Origin: Acidovorax sp. sic0104
GTDB lineage: Bacteria; Pseudomonadota; Gammaproteobacteria; Burkholderiales; Burkholderiaceae_C
Direction: 5' to 3'
DNA: 64,000 bases
NCBI RefSeq assembly: GCF_019219095.1
Contig: NZ_JAHUWH010000003.1
Location: forward strand, 1 to 64,000
In this document: piece by piece, positions 17,357-27,252 of the stretch
How the letters are laid out: each line of letters begins with the position of its first letter
Position numbering within the stretch: position 1 is the stretch's first letter
The notes under the pieces: model-generated
Databases searched by the model: none
Told to the model about the DNA's origin: nothing
The model's input: only the letters and a program-made list of their open reading frames with translations
Made by a program: the position numbers and the translations under genes

Positions 17357-19057
17357 ATGACAAACGAAGAAATCATCGCCCAGTATGGTCCCCGTGAATC
17401 GATGGAATACGACGTGGTGGTCGTCGGCGGCGGCCCGGGCGGCCTGGCCACGGCGATCCGTCTGAAGCAGCTGGCCGCCGAAAAAGGCCAGGACGTGTCG
17501 GTGGTGGTGCTCGAAAAAGGATCCGAGCCCGGCGCGCACATTCTCTCGGGCGCCATCATGGACCCCAAGGCCCTGACCGAGCTGATCCCCGACTGGAAGA
17601 AGCGCGGCGCTCCGCTCAAGCAGCCCGTCACCGACGACGCCTACATCTTCCTGTCTGAAAAATCGGGCTTTCGCGTGCCCAATGTCTTCCTGCCGCCGTT
17701 CGCGCAGAACCATGGCAACTACATCGTGCGCCTGGGCGACGTGACCAAGTGGATGGCCGAGCAGGCCGAGGCCCTGGGCGTGGAGATCTTCCCTGGCTTT
17801 GCGGCCGCCGAGGTGCTCTACAACGAGAACGGTTCGGTCAAGGGCGTGGCCACCGGCAACATGGGCGTGGGCAAGGACGGCGAGCCCACCGAGAACTTCC
17901 AGCTGGGCATGGAGCTGTTGGGCAAGTACACCGTGTTCGCCGAAGGCGCGCGCGGCCACCTCGGCCGCCAGCTCATTGCGCGCTTCCACCTCGACGAAGG
18001 GCGCGACCCGCAAAGCTTCGGCATCGGCGTGAAGGAACTGTGGGAGATCGACCCCAAGAAGCACCAGCCTGGCTTCGTGATGCACACCGCCGGCTGGCCG
18101 ATGGAGAACGACACCTACGGCGGCGCATTCCTCTACCACCTGGACGACAACAAGGTCGCGCTCGGCTTCGTGACCGGCCTGGGCTACAAGAACCCCTACC
18201 TCAGCCCGTTCGAGGAGTTCCAGCGCTGGAAGACGCACCCGAACGTCCGCTACTACTTCGAGAACGAGAAGGGCGAGATCACCGCAAAGCGCCTGTCGTA
18301 CGGCGCGCGCGCCATCAACGCCAGCGGCATCAATGCCCTGCCAAAGACCATCTTCCCCGGTGGCGCACTGGTGGGCTGCAACGCAGGGTACCTGAACGTG
18401 GGCCGCATCAAGGGCAGCCACGCGGCCATCAAGACCGGCATGCTGGCCGCCGAGGCGGCCTATGACGCCGTCGTGGCCGGCCGCCAGCATGACGAACTCA
18501 AGGCCTACCCCAAGGCCTTCGAGGAAAGCTGGCTCTACACCGAGCTGAACAAGGACCGCAACTTCAAGAACTGGTTCAAATACGGCCTGACCACCGCGAC
18601 GCTGATGAACGGGTTCGAGCAGTTCGTGCTGCGCGGCCACATCCCCTGGACGCTGCACCGCGACAAGCCCGACCACGCGTACCTCAAACCTGCGGCCGAG
18701 TGCAAGCCCATCGTCTACCCCAAGCCCGACGGCAAGCTGACCTTCGACCGCCTCTCCAGCGTCTTCATCAGCAACACCAACCACGAAGAGAACCAGCCCG
18801 CCCACCTGACGCTGAAGAACTCCAGCGTGCCGGTGGACATCAACCTCGCCAAGTACGCGGGCCCCGAGGCGCGCTACTGCCCCGCCGGCGTGTACGAGTT
18901 CGTGCCCGACGAGGCCAAGGGCGGCAGCGCCCAGCGCCTGCAGATCAACGCGCAGAACTGCGTGCACTGCAAGACCTGCGACATCAAGGACCCCACGCAG
19001 AACATCGTCTGGGTCACGCCCGAAGGCGGTGGCGGCCCGAACTACTCGGGCATGTAG
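17357..19057 (+). CDS. Electron-transfer flavoprotein-ubiquinone oxidoreductase
   Basis: 566-aa membrane-associated FAD and 4Fe-4S enzyme that passes electrons from reduced ETF (acyl-CoA dehydrogenases, amino-acid oxidation) to ubiquinone. The dinucleotide motif VVVGGGPGGLATAIRL is at about residues 20-35; the 4Fe-4S cysteines are in ARYCPAGVYEF and NCVHCKTCDIKDP near the C-terminus. The length matches the family (about 550 aa). The start is ATG 17357, with GAGAAG just upstream. It is divergent from the SDR-thioesterase operon over a shared palindromic operator. A convergent terminator follows. Confidence 0.96.
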   Translation: MTNEEIIAQYGPRESMEYDVVVVGGGPGGLATAIRLKQLAAEKGQDVSVVVLEKGSEPGAHILSGAIMDPKALTELIPDWKKRGAPLKQPVTDDAYIFLSEKSGFRVPNVFLPPFAQNHGNYIVRLGDVTKWMAEQAEALGVEIFPGFAAAEVLYNENGSVKGVATGNMGVGKDGEPTENFQLGMELLGKYTVFAEGARGHLGRQLIARFHLDEGRDPQSFGIGVKELWEIDPKKHQPGFVMHTAGWPMENDTYGGAFLYHLDDNKVALGFVTGLGYKNPYLSPFEEFQRWKTHPNVRYYFENEKGEITAKRLSYGARAINASGINALPKTIFPGGALVGCNAGYLNVGRIKGSHAAIKTGMLAAEAAYDAVVAGRQHDELKAYPKAFEESWLYTELNKDRNFKNWFKYGLTTATLMNGFEQFVLRGHIPWTLHRDKPDHAYLKPAAECKPIVYPKPDGKLTFDRLSSVFISNTNHEENQPAHLTLKNSSVPVDINLAKYAGPEARYCPAGVYEFVPDEAKGGSAQRLQINAQNCVHCKTCDIKDPTQNIVWVTPEGGGGPNYSGM

Positions 19058-19087
19058 TCCGCGCCGGCGATCCCGCCCACCCCAGAG

Positions 19088-19114
19088 CAAAGGGCCTGCA
19101 ATGCAGGCCTTTTG
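19088..19114. terminator. Bidirectional terminator between ETF-QO and the oxoprolinase gene
   Basis: CAAAGGGCCTGC (19088-19099) pairs with GCAGGCCTTTTG (19103-19114) over a 3-base loop, with one G-T pair and an A/T run on each side. It separates two convergent genes. Confidence 0.85.
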
Positions 19115-19141
19115 TCATGGTGGATGCCGAGCAACGCGCGC

Positions 19142-22100
19142 TCAGGCTTGGGCAACGCGCGCGTCGCCGAACCCGCCGCCGCCCGGCGTGGATATCTCGA
19201 ACACATCCCCCGGCTCCATCAGGGCGGCGCCGATGTGCTGAAGCTCCTCCACCTGCCCGTTGGCGCGCAGCACGCGGTTCGCCCCCGTCAACCCGGCCTG
19301 CCCGCCCGCCATGCCGAAGGCCGGCTTCACACGGCCATTGGACAAAATGCTGGCCGTCATCTGCTCCAGGAAGCGCACGCGGCGCACGCCGCCGTTGCCG
19401 CCCCCCCAGCGGCCCCGGCCGCCCGAGCCCTCGCGGATTTCGTAGCTGTCGAGCACCACGGGGAAGCGGAACTCCAGGATCTCCGGGTCCGTCAGGCGCG
19501 AATTGGTCATGTGCGTCTGCACCACACTCGTGCCCTCGAAGCCGCGCACCACCCTGCCCTGCGCATCGAGTACCGCGCCGGCACCGCTGCCGCCCGCAAT
19601 GGTTTCGTAGTACTGGTACTGCGCGTTGCCGAAGGTGAAGTTGTTCATGGTCGGCTGGCTGCCCGCCATCACGCCCAGGGCGCCGAACAGCGCGTTGGTG
19701 ATGCAGGTGGACGTCTCCACGTTGCCCGCCACCACCGAGGCCGGCGGGTTGGGGTTGAGCATGGAGCCCTGCGGGATGATCACCTGCAGGGGCTTGAGGC
19801 AGCCCGCGTTGAGCGGGATGTCGTCGTCCACCAGCGTACGGAACACGTACAGCACCGCCGCCATGCACACCGCGCGCGGGGCATTGAAGTTGTTCACCTG
19901 CTGGGCGCTGGTGCCCGCAAAGTCGATCACCGCGCTGCGCTCGGCGGTGTCGACCTTCACCGACACGCTGATCTGCGCTCCGTTGTCCAGCGGCAGCGTG
20001 AACTGGCCGTCCTTCAGGTGCGTGATCACCCGGCGCACCGATTCCTCGGCGTTGTCCTGCACGTGGCGCATGTAGGCCTGCACGACGTCAAGGCCGAACT
20101 GCTCGACCATCTTGGAGAGCTCTTGCACGCCTTTCTCGTTGGCGGCGATCTGCGCGCGCAGGTCGGCGAGATTCTGGTGCGGGTTGCGGCTGGGGTACGG
20201 CGTGGTGCCGCCGCCGGTGGCCAGCAGAGCGCGCACATCGTCTTCCAGGAAGATGCCGCGGTCCACCAGCTTCACGTTGTTGATCTGAACGCCCTCTTCC
20301 TCGATGCGCGTGGAGAACGGCGGCATGGATCCCGGCGTGGTGCCGCCGATGTCCGCATGGTGCCCCCGGCTTCCGACATAGAAGGTGGGCTCCGTGCCCG
20401 CGGCCACGTACACCGGCGTGATCACCGTCACATCAGGCAGATGGGTGCCGCCGTGGTAGGGGTCGTTGAGCATGAACACATCGCCCGGGTGCATCTTGCC
20501 GGTGTTCTCGCGGATCACGGTCTTGATGCTCTCGCCCATGGACCCCAGGTGCACCGGCATGTGCGGCGCGTTGGCGATCAGGTTGCCCTGGGCATCGAAC
20601 AGCGCGCAGCTGAAATCCAGGCGCTCCTTGATGTTCACTGAATAGGCCGTGTTCTGCAGCTGCAGGCCCATCTGCTCGGCGATGTTCATGAACAGGTTGT
20701 TGAACACCTCCAGCAGCACCGGGTCCACCGTGGTGCCGGCGGCGTACTGGACCTTGCGCGCGGTCACGCGGTCCAGCACCAGGTGGTCCAGATCGGTCAG
20801 GCGCGCCGACCAGCCCGGCTCAACCACGGTAGTGGTGTTCTTCTCGGCGATGATCGCGGGGCCGGGGACCACGTCGCCGGGGCGCAGGTCCTCGCGCACC
20901 ACCAGGGCTGCGTCGTGCCACTCGCTGCCCGAATACATCTGCACCGTCTCGCGCAGCGGGTGCTTGCGGTGGGCGTGCACCGGCAAGCGCGGCTCGGCGG
21001 GCGCATCGCCTGCGATCACCGCCTCTACCGACACGGCTTCCACCACCAGGCCCTTGCCCACCATCAGGAAGGCAAAGCGCTGGCGGTACGCCGCTTCGAA
21101 GGAAGACTGGATGGCCGCGATGTCGCCGAAGGGCACGACCAGCGCCGAGTCGGTGCCCTCGTAGCGCACATGCACGTTGTGGCGCACCTGCACGGGGTTG
21201 GCGCTGACCTGCTGGCGCTCCAGCTCCGCCTGGGCAGCAGAGCCCAGCGCGTCCAGGCGCTCGGCAATCAGGGGCAGCACCTCGCTGGCGAGCGGCATCT
21301 CCACCGCTTGTTCACGGATCACGTTCTGGTCCGCCAGGCCCATGCCGTAGGCGCTGAGCACGCCCGCCAGCGGGTGCACGAACACCCGCGTCATGCCCAA
21401 GGCGTCGGCCACCAGGCAGGCGTGCTGGCCGCCCGCGCCACCAAAGCACTGCAGCGTGTAGCGCGTCACGTCGTAGCCGCGTGCCACGCTGATCTTCTTG
21501 ATGGCGTTGGCCATCTGCTGCACGGCGATCTGGATGAAGCCTTCGGCCACTTCCTCGGGCTTGCGCTCGGTCTGGGTGGCGATGTCCTGAAAACGGGCGC
21601 GCACCGCGTCGGCGTCCAGCGTCTCGTTGGCGGCAGGGCCGAACACGCTGGGGAAGTAGCGTGGCTGCACCTTGCCGACCATCACGTTCGCGTCGGTCAC
21701 GGCCAGCGGGCCGCCGCGGCGGTAGCTGACGGGGCCGGGGTTGGCACCCGCGCTCTCCGGTCCCACCCGGAACCGAGAGCCGTCGTACGCCAGCACCGAA
21801 CCGCCGCCTGCGGCCACCGTGTGGATGCTCATCATGGGCGCACGCATGCGCACGCCGGCGACATGGGTTTCGAACTCGCGCTCGAACGCACCGGCATAGT
21901 GGCTCACGTCGGTGGACGTGCCGCCCATGTCGAAGCCGATGACTTTCTCATGCCCGGCCAGGCCTGCCGTGCGCGCCATGCCCACGATGCCGCCGGCGGG
22001 GCCCGACAGGATGGCGTCCTTGCCCTGGAAGGTGCCCGCATCGGTCAGGCCGCCCGACGACTGCATGAAGAACAGCTTGACGCCCGGCATCTCGCTGGCC

Positions 22101-22801
22101 ACCTGGTCCACGTAGCGGCGCAGGATGGGCGAGAGGTATGCATCCACCACCGTGGTGTCGCCCCGGCTCACGAACTTCATCATGGGGCTGGTTTCGTGCG
22201 ATGTGCTGATCTGCGTGAATCCCACCTCGTGCGCGATGCGGCGCGCTGCCTGCTCGTGCGCGGTGTAGCGGTAGCCGTGCATGAAGACGATCGCCACGCT
22301 GCGCAGGCCGCGCGCGTAGGCTGCCAGCAGGTCGCCGCGCAGCGTTGGCTCGTCCAGGGGCAGCATCACGCTGCCGTGCGCACCCATGCGTTCGCGGGCC
22401 TCGATCACCTCGGTGTAGAGCAGCTCGGGCAACTGGATATGGCGGTCGAACAGGCGCGGACGGTTCTGGTACGCAATGCGCAGCGCATCGCGAAAGCCGC
22501 GCGTGGTGACCAGCAGCGTGGGCTCGCCCTTGCGCTCCAGCAGTGCATTGGTGGCCACGGTGGTGCCCATCTTCACGCACTCGACCTGTGCAGGCGTCAC
22601 CGGCTCGCCGGGCTTGAGCCCCAGCAGGTGGCGTATGCCCGCCACCGCGGCGTCCTTGTACTGCTCGGGGTTTTCGGACAGCAGCTTGTGGGTGGTGAGC
22701 GAGCCATCGGGCCGCTTGGCCACAATGTCGGTGAAAGTGCCGCCCCGGTCGATCCAGAACTGCCAGCGGGGAACATGTGTGGAGGGTGTCAGGTTTTTCA
22801 T
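19142..22801 (-). CDS. Fused hydantoinase/5-oxoprolinase (HyuA-HyuB type)
   Basis: 1219 aa, the size of ATP-dependent 5-oxoprolinases (OPLAH), with HyuA-like N-terminal half (about residues 1-690) and HyuB-like C-terminal half (about 700-1219). Visible are [16 protein letters not shown] and [16 protein letters not shown] (ATP-binding actin-like fold), [16 protein letters not shown], and in the second half [40 protein letters not shown] and [18 protein letters not shown]. The family hydrolyses 5-oxoproline, hydantoins or related lactams with ATP. It is the last gene of the long minus-strand Liv cluster. The N-terminal 46-residue extension is rejected in favour of ATG 22801. Confidence 0.9.
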   Translation of the reverse strand: MKNLTPSTHVPRWQFWIDRGGTFTDIVAKRPDGSLTTHKLLSENPEQYKDAAVAGIRHLLGLKPGEPVTPAQVECVKMGTTVATNALLERKGEPTLLVTTRGFRDALRIAYQNRPRLFDRHIQLPELLYTEVIEARERMGAHGSVMLPLDEPTLRGDLLAAYARGLRSVAIVFMHGYRYTAHEQAARRIAHEVGFTQISTSHETSPMMKFVSRGDTTVVDAYLSPILRRYVDQVASEMPGVKLFFMQSSGGLTDAGTFQGKDAILSGPAGGIVGMARTAGLAGHEKVIGFDMGGTSTDVSHYAGAFEREFETHVAGVRMRAPMMSIHTVAAGGGSVLAYDGSRFRVGPESAGANPGPVSYRRGGPLAVTDANVMVGKVQPRYFPSVFGPAANETLDADAVRARFQDIATQTERKPEEVAEGFIQIAVQQMANAIKKISVARGYDVTRYTLQCFGGAGGQHACLVADALGMTRVFVHPLAGVLSAYGMGLADQNVIREQAVEMPLASEVLPLIAERLDALGSAAQAELERQQVSANPVQVRHNVHVRYEGTDSALVVPFGDIAAIQSSFEAAYRQRFAFLMVGKGLVVEAVSVEAVIAGDAPAEPRLPVHAHRKHPLRETVQMYSGSEWHDAALVVREDLRPGDVVPGPAIIAEKNTTTVVEPGWSARLTDLDHLVLDRVTARKVQYAAGTTVDPVLLEVFNNLFMNIAEQMGLQLQNTAYSVNIKERLDFSCALFDAQGNLIANAPHMPVHLGSMGESIKTVIRENTGKMHPGDVFMLNDPYHGGTHLPDVTVITPVYVAAGTEPTFYVGSRGHHADIGGTTPGSMPPFSTRIEEEGVQINNVKLVDRGIFLEDDVRALLATGGGTTPYPSRNPHQNLADLRAQIAANEKGVQELSKMVEQFGLDVVQAYMRHVQDNAEESVRRVITHLKDGQFTLPLDNGAQISVSVKVDTAERSAVIDFAGTSAQQVNNFNAPRAVCMAAVLYVFRTLVDDDIPLNAGCLKPLQVIIPQGSMLNPNPPASVVAGNVETSTCITNALFGALGVMAGSQPTMNNFTFGNAQYQYYETIAGGSGAGAVLDAQGRVVRGFEGTSVVQTHMTNSRLTDPEILEFRFPVVLDSYEIREGSGGRGRWGGGNGGVRRVRFLEQMTASILSNGRVKPAFGMAGGQAGLTGANRVLRANGQVEELQHIGAALMEPGDVFEISTPGGGGFGDARVAQA

Positions 22802-22856
22802 GGTGTGATGGTTCCGACAGTTGAGAAATGAAGTACCCAATGGCGCAGCACGTTGC

Positions 22857-23840
22857 TCAGCGCTGCGTGTAATAGGGAATGAAGAGCTGGTTGGCCTCTG
22901 CGCCCACCGAGCGCACCCATTCGCGGGAGAAGCGCTCACCCAGGCGCTTGAGGTCTGCGTTGAGTTCGGCTGTGGGTCGCTCCACCTTGACGCCCCTGCG
23001 CTGCAGTTCGGCTACGGAATCCTGCGCGATGGTCTCGCTCATGGCCCAGCCCCGCGCCTCGGCCTCGGCGGCCGCTTTGGCAACAGCCTGGCGCACCTGC
23101 GGCGACACCGCATCGAAGGCCTGCTGGTTCACGAACACGATGTTCTTGGGGAACCACGCGTCGATGCCGTAGTACTGGCGGATCTGGCCCCAGACCTGGT
23201 TCTCCACGCCGGTGAGGGCCGAGGTGATCATGGAGTCGAGCTGCCCGCCGGCCAGCGCCTTGTTGACCTCGACCATGGGAACGTCCACCGGCGTGGCGCC
23301 CAGCAGCTCGGCAATGCGAACGGTGGCGGGGTTGTAGGTGCGCATGCGGGTGCCCTTGAAGTCGGCGGACGACTTCACAGGCGCCACGGAGAACAACCCC
23401 TGCGGCGGCCACGGCACCGCGTACAGGGCCTTGAGCCCCTTGCGCGCGAAATGCCCCTCGATCAGCGGCCGCTGCAGTCCCCACATGCGCCGGGCATCGG
23501 CATAGCTGTGCACCACGAAGGGCACGGCGTCGGCCCCTGCGATGGGCATCTCGGCCACCAGGCTGGTCATGATGGTCTCACCCGCCTGGACCTTGCCGCC
23601 CTGCACTGCCGCAGGAATGTCGGCCAGCTTGGCCAGCGTGTTGTTGGCGTGCACCTCGATGCGCAGCGCACCCGACGATGCGGCCTCGACGTCCTGCGCG
23701 AACTGCACCAGGTTGCGCGTGTGGAACGATTCGGCACGGTAGCCCGTGGCCAGCTTCCATTGCACCGGCGTCTGGGCCAGCACACCGAAGGCGCAGCCCA
23801 TCCCCGCCGCACACAGTGCGGTCATCCAAAAAGCTTTCAC
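22857..23840 (-). CDS. Orphan TRAP-type solute-binding protein (DctP family)
   Basis: 327-aa exported binding protein with a short signal peptide ending VLAQ. The DctP signature segment [25 protein letters not shown] contains the conserved Arg (about residue 145-150) that salt-bridges the ligand carboxylate in TRAP systems. The start is GTG 23840, with AGGAG five bases upstream. It has no DctQ or DctM partners nearby; instead it lies between livF and the oxoprolinase gene. It may pair with a remote TRAP permease, such as that at 32739-34507, or add a second binding specificity to the cluster. The ligand is probably a carboxylate. Confidence 0.87.
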   Translation of the reverse strand: MKAFWMTALCAAGMGCAFGVLAQTPVQWKLATGYRAESFHTRNLVQFAQDVEAASSGALRIEVHANNTLAKLADIPAAVQGGKVQAGETIMTSLVAEMPIAGADAVPFVVHSYADARRMWGLQRPLIEGHFARKGLKALYAVPWPPQGLFSVAPVKSSADFKGTRMRTYNPATVRIAELLGATPVDVPMVEVNKALAGGQLDSMITSALTGVENQVWGQIRQYYGIDAWFPKNIVFVNQQAFDAVSPQVRQAVAKAAAEAEARGWAMSETIAQDSVAELQRRGVKVERPTAELNADLKRLGERFSREWVRSVGAEANQLFIPYYTQR

Positions 23841-23908
23841 AGGAACTCCTGGGAGGTGAAATGACCGGCTGGCTGGGCGTGGCAGGTCGGGCACGCGGGC
23901 GCGAAGGC

Positions 23909-24619
23909 TCAGAGGCCCAGGTACGCCTTCTTGACGCCTTCGTCGTGCAGCAGCGTCTGGGCCGGGCCTTCCATCGCAATGCGCCCGGTCTGTATGACGT
24001 AGCCGCGGTGTGCGATGGCCAGCGCCTTGTGCAGGTTCTGCTCCACCAGCAGGATGGACACGCCCTTGGCGTTGATCTGCTGGATCACGTCCAGCACCTT
24101 GGTCACGAACTTGGGCGCGATGCCCCACGAGGGTTCATCCAGCATCAGCAGCTTGGGCCGCGCCATCAGGCCCCGGGCGATGGCCAGCATCTGCTGCTCG
24201 CCGCCGCTCATCGTGCCCGCGAGCTGCGTCGCGCGCTCCTTGAGGATGGGGAACAGCCCCAGCATCTCGTCGATGCTGCTGGCCACCTCGTGCTTGTCGG
24301 CACGCGTGAACGCACCAAGCTCCAGGTTGCGCAGCACCGTGAGGCGCGGGAACAGCCGGCGCCCTTCGGGCACCAGCGACAGACCGAGCGACACCCTGCG
24401 ATGGGCGGGCATGCCGCCGATCTGCTGGCCGTTGAAGGACACTTCGCCTGCGGCAGCCGCGTTCAGCCCCGCCACTGCACGCAGCGTGGTGGACTTGCCA
24501 TTGCCGTTGCCGCCCACCAGGGCCACGATCTCGCCGGCCCCCACGTTGAGGCTCACGTCCGAGATGGCCAGCACGTCGTCGTAGCAGACCTTGAGGTTTT
24601 GGATGTCGAGCATTTTCAT
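23909..24619 (-). CDS. livF: Branched-chain amino acid-type ABC transporter ATPase LivF
   Basis: 236 aa. Walker A is GGNGNGKSTT, the signature MSGGEQQMLAIARGLM, Walker B LLMLDEPSWG, with a switch His soon after (the short LivF length of about 235 aa fits). The start ATG 24619 overlaps the livG stop by four bases (ATGA), showing translational coupling. Together with LivG it powers uptake through LivHM. Confidence 0.93.
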   Translation of the reverse strand: MKMLDIQNLKVCYDDVLAISDVSLNVGAGEIVALVGGNGNGKSTTLRAVAGLNAAAAGEVSFNGQQIGGMPAHRRVSLGLSLVPEGRRLFPRLTVLRNLELGAFTRADKHEVASSIDEMLGLFPILKERATQLAGTMSGGEQQMLAIARGLMARPKLLMLDEPSWGIAPKFVTKVLDVIQQINAKGVSILLVEQNLHKALAIAHRGYVIQTGRIAMEGPAQTLLHDEGVKKAYLGL

Positions 24620-25329
24620 TCGTCTCCCAGGTAGGCGGAGATGACGTGCGGGTCGCTGGAGACCTGTTGCGGCGTTCCCTCCGCGATCTTCACGCCCCGG
24701 TCCAGCACCACGATCTTGTCGGCAATGGGCATGATGCCTTCCAGCACATGCTCCACGATCAGGCAGGCGATGCCCCGCTCGCGGATCTTGAGCACCACGT
24801 CCACGGCTTCGCGCACTTCGGACGGGTTCAATCCCGCCATCACCTCGTCCATCAGCAATATCTGCGGCTCGATGGCCAGCGCGCGGGCCACCGCTAGGCG
24901 GCGCTGCTCGCTGATGGTCATGCTGCCCGCAGGCTTGTCGGCAAAGCGGTGCAGGTTGACGAACGCCAGCCACTGCATCGCCGAAGCCCGGGCCTTGGCC
25001 ACGTTGTGCTGCAGCAGCATGGCACCGGTCATGACGTTCTCGCAGGCCGTCATGCTGGTGAAACTGCGCGCCACCTGGAAGGTGCGGCCCACGCCGGCAC
25101 GGGCACAGGCCTCGGGCGGCAGACCGGCGATATTGCGCCCGCCCAGCAGGATGCTGCCCTCGGTGGGCGCGAAGTAGCCCGCCACACAGTTGAACATGGT
25201 GGTCTTGCCCGCGCCGTTGGGCCCGATCAGCCCCACGACGGTGCCCTTGTCCACATCGAATGAGACGTCCTGATTGGCGGTCAGCCCGCCAAAGCGCTTG
25301 CTGACCTGTTTGACTTCGAGCAGTTTCAT
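24616..25329 (-). CDS. livG: Branched-chain amino acid-type ABC transporter ATPase LivG
   Basis: 237 aa. Walker A GPNGAGKTTMFN, Walker B ILLMDEVMAGLNPSE with the LivG-typical MAGLNP. The ABC signature is unusually degenerate, SMTISEQRRLAVARALA, without the LSGGQ or LSYGQ consensus; the EQRRL part is kept. The start is ATG 25329, overlapping the livM stop (TGATG), with GGGAGAGG eight bases upstream; GTG 25332 is an alternative. Partner of LivF. Confidence 0.92.
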   Translation of the reverse strand: MKLLEVKQVSKRFGGLTANQDVSFDVDKGTVVGLIGPNGAGKTTMFNCVAGYFAPTEGSILLGGRNIAGLPPEACARAGVGRTFQVARSFTSMTACENVMTGAMLLQHNVAKARASAMQWLAFVNLHRFADKPAGSMTISEQRRLAVARALAIEPQILLMDEVMAGLNPSEVREAVDVVLKIRERGIACLIVEHVLEGIMPIADKIVVLDRGVKIAEGTPQQVSSDPHVISAYLGDE

Positions 25330-26348
25330 CACGCCTCTCCCTTTGCCGACTGCAGGGGCGCGGCGCCGGCATGCTCAGCCACCTGGCGTGATGCGTCGGC
25401 CCGCGCCGCACGCCGCTCCTGGACGCTCTTGAACCACCCGAGAATGCCCGTGGGGTAGTACACGGCTATCAGGATGATCATGGTCGCGTAGATGATCACG
25501 TCGGTACCCCGGCCCGTGCCTCCGAAGACGATGCGTGTGAATTCTTCGATGCTGGTGAGCACCACGGAACCCAGGACTGGACCGAACAGCGTGCCGACTC
25601 CACCGAGGATGGCCACCAGGGCCATCTTGATCGACAGCGCCGTGGATAGCACGGAGCCCGGGTCGATGAACAGCTCCTTCTGGGCATACAGGCTGCCCCC
25701 CAGCGCCGCGAAGAAGGCGCTCAGCGACAGGGCCACCTGCTTGTAGCGGGCGATGTTGATGCCCACGCTGCGCGCAGCATCGGGCTCGTCCTTGATCGCG
25801 CGGAAGTAGTAGCCCAGGTAGCTGCGCTCCACCCACCAGTTGGCCGCCAGCGTGATCACCAGCAGGCCCAGCGCCAGCCAGTAGTAGGGCAGCTTGGTGG
25901 CGAAGTTCATCCACAGCCAGCCCTGCTTGTCCATGGGCACATACAGGCCCACGGCCGCGCCGCCGTACTCCCACTCGTTGAAGAAGATCTGCACCAGCTC
26001 GGCCACGGCGATGGTGGCCATCGCGAAGTAGTGGCCCTTCAAGCGAAAGCACGACCAGCCGAAGCCCAGGCTGAGCAGGGCCGACAGTGCGCCACCTGCC
26101 AGCGCACCGATCCACGGGTTGACGCCGAACTTGAGCAGCAGCAGCGTCGAGGTGTAGGCGCCCAGCCCGAAGAAGGCTGCATGGCCCAGAGACACCTGCC
26201 CGGCGTAGCCACCGAGCATGTTCCATGCCACCCCCAGTTGGGCGGCCATGAGCACGAGGATGGCCATGTTCAGGTGCGACGCATCCACGAAGGACGGCAA
26301 CGCCAGGGTGGCCAGCAGCAGCGCTGCGATAAGGATTGAGTTTTTCAT
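25329..26348 (-). CDS. livM: Branched-chain amino acid-type ABC transporter permease LivM
   Basis: 339-aa inner-membrane permease with about nine to ten hydrophobic segments. NMLGGYAGQVSLGHAAFFGLGAYT is the LivM hallmark; the cytoplasmic EAA-like coupling loop is around ERSYLGYYFRAIKDEPDAARSVGIN. The C-terminal tail (about 30 residues, Ala/Arg rich) is longer than usual. The start is ATG 26348; the long extension to 26621 is antisense noise over livH. Spacing from livH is five bases. Confidence 0.93.
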   Translation of the reverse strand: MKNSILIAALLLATLALPSFVDASHLNMAILVLMAAQLGVAWNMLGGYAGQVSLGHAAFFGLGAYTSTLLLLKFGVNPWIGALAGGALSALLSLGFGWSCFRLKGHYFAMATIAVAELVQIFFNEWEYGGAAVGLYVPMDKQGWLWMNFATKLPYYWLALGLLVITLAANWWVERSYLGYYFRAIKDEPDAARSVGINIARYKQVALSLSAFFAALGGSLYAQKELFIDPGSVLSTALSIKMALVAILGGVGTLFGPVLGSVVLTSIEEFTRIVFGGTGRGTDVIIYATMIILIAVYYPTGILGWFKSVQERRAARADASRQVAEHAGAAPLQSAKGEA

Positions 26349-26353
26349 GGTGA

Positions 26354-27220
26354 TCACGCTTTGCCCATGAGGCCTTGCGGACGGAACATCAGCACTCCGA
26401 GAAAGAGCGCCAGCACTACCGCGGTCTTGTACTGGGGCCCGAGCAGCAGGCCCCCCATCACCTCGATCACGCCCACCAGGATCCCGGCCCAGAACGCGCC
26501 GGTGATGCTGCCGAAGCCGCCCAGGTTCACCACCACGAAGGCCAGCAGGATGAAGTTGGCTCCCACGTCCGGGAAGATCGGGAAGAAGGTGGACAGCAGC
26601 ACGCCGGCGGCACCGGCACACGCCGCAGCCACACCCCAGGCCAGAGCGAACATCCTGTGCGAGTCAATCCCCATCAGGCGCGCGGCTTCCTTGTCGGACG
26701 CGGTGGCTTCCAGCGCCGCCCCCAGGCGCGTCTTGTTGAGGAAGAAGTAGATGAGGCCGGTGATGACAATGGCCCCGATGCCCGCCACCAGCTGGGGCTG
26801 CCCGACCTGCACGCCGAAGCCCTTGACGGTGCCGCTGACCAGCGAGTTCTCGATCGAGCGGAAGTCGGGCTTCCACAGGAATTGCGCGATGCCACGCAAG
26901 AGGATCATGATCCCGAAGGTCGTGAAGATCTGCGAGAGCATGGGCGCGTTGATGATGCGCACGATCACGAACTGGTACAGCAATACGCCGAAGGCGAACA
27001 GCATGAGCACCGTGAGCGGCAGGGTGTAGAGGGGGTCGAGCGCATACAGCGAGAACATCCAGAACGCCGAGTACATGCCCAGCATCAGGAATTCGCCGTG
27101 CGCGAAGTTCACGATGTCCATGACCCCGAAAATCATGGTCAATCCGATCGCAACCAGCGCATATATCAACCCGATCATCACGCCCGAGGCCAGCGTCTGA
27201 AACAGAATTTCCGCAGTCAT
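26354..27220 (-). CDS. livH: Branched-chain amino acid-type ABC transporter permease LivH
   Basis: 288-aa permease with about eight membrane segments. The N-terminal GLIYALVAIGLTMIFGVMDI and NFAHGEFLMLGMYSAF motif is characteristic of LivH, and ASDKEAARLMGID is the coupling loop. It is preceded by the periplasmic binding protein gene 32 bases upstream and followed by livM, in the standard livKHMGF order. Confidence 0.93.
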   Translation of the reverse strand: MTAEILFQTLASGVMIGLIYALVAIGLTMIFGVMDIVNFAHGEFLMLGMYSAFWMFSLYALDPLYTLPLTVLMLFAFGVLLYQFVIVRIINAPMLSQIFTTFGIMILLRGIAQFLWKPDFRSIENSLVSGTVKGFGVQVGQPQLVAGIGAIVITGLIYFFLNKTRLGAALEATASDKEAARLMGIDSHRMFALAWGVAAACAGAAGVLLSTFFPIFPDVGANFILLAFVVVNLGGFGSITGAFWAGILVGVIEVMGGLLLGPQYKTAVVLALFLGVLMFRPQGLMGKA

Positions 27221-27252
27221 GGTTTTCTTTCAGGATTCAGCCCGTGGGGCCT

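Noticed and set aside
17057..19090. A 677-codon minus-strand frame opposite ETF-ubiquinone oxidoreductase
   Set aside because: Antisense shadow; the plus strand encodes the full enzyme with FAD and Fe-S motifs.
20783..22831. A 682-codon plus-strand frame opposite the oxoprolinase gene
   Set aside because: Antisense shadow with low-complexity His/Gly/Val composition.
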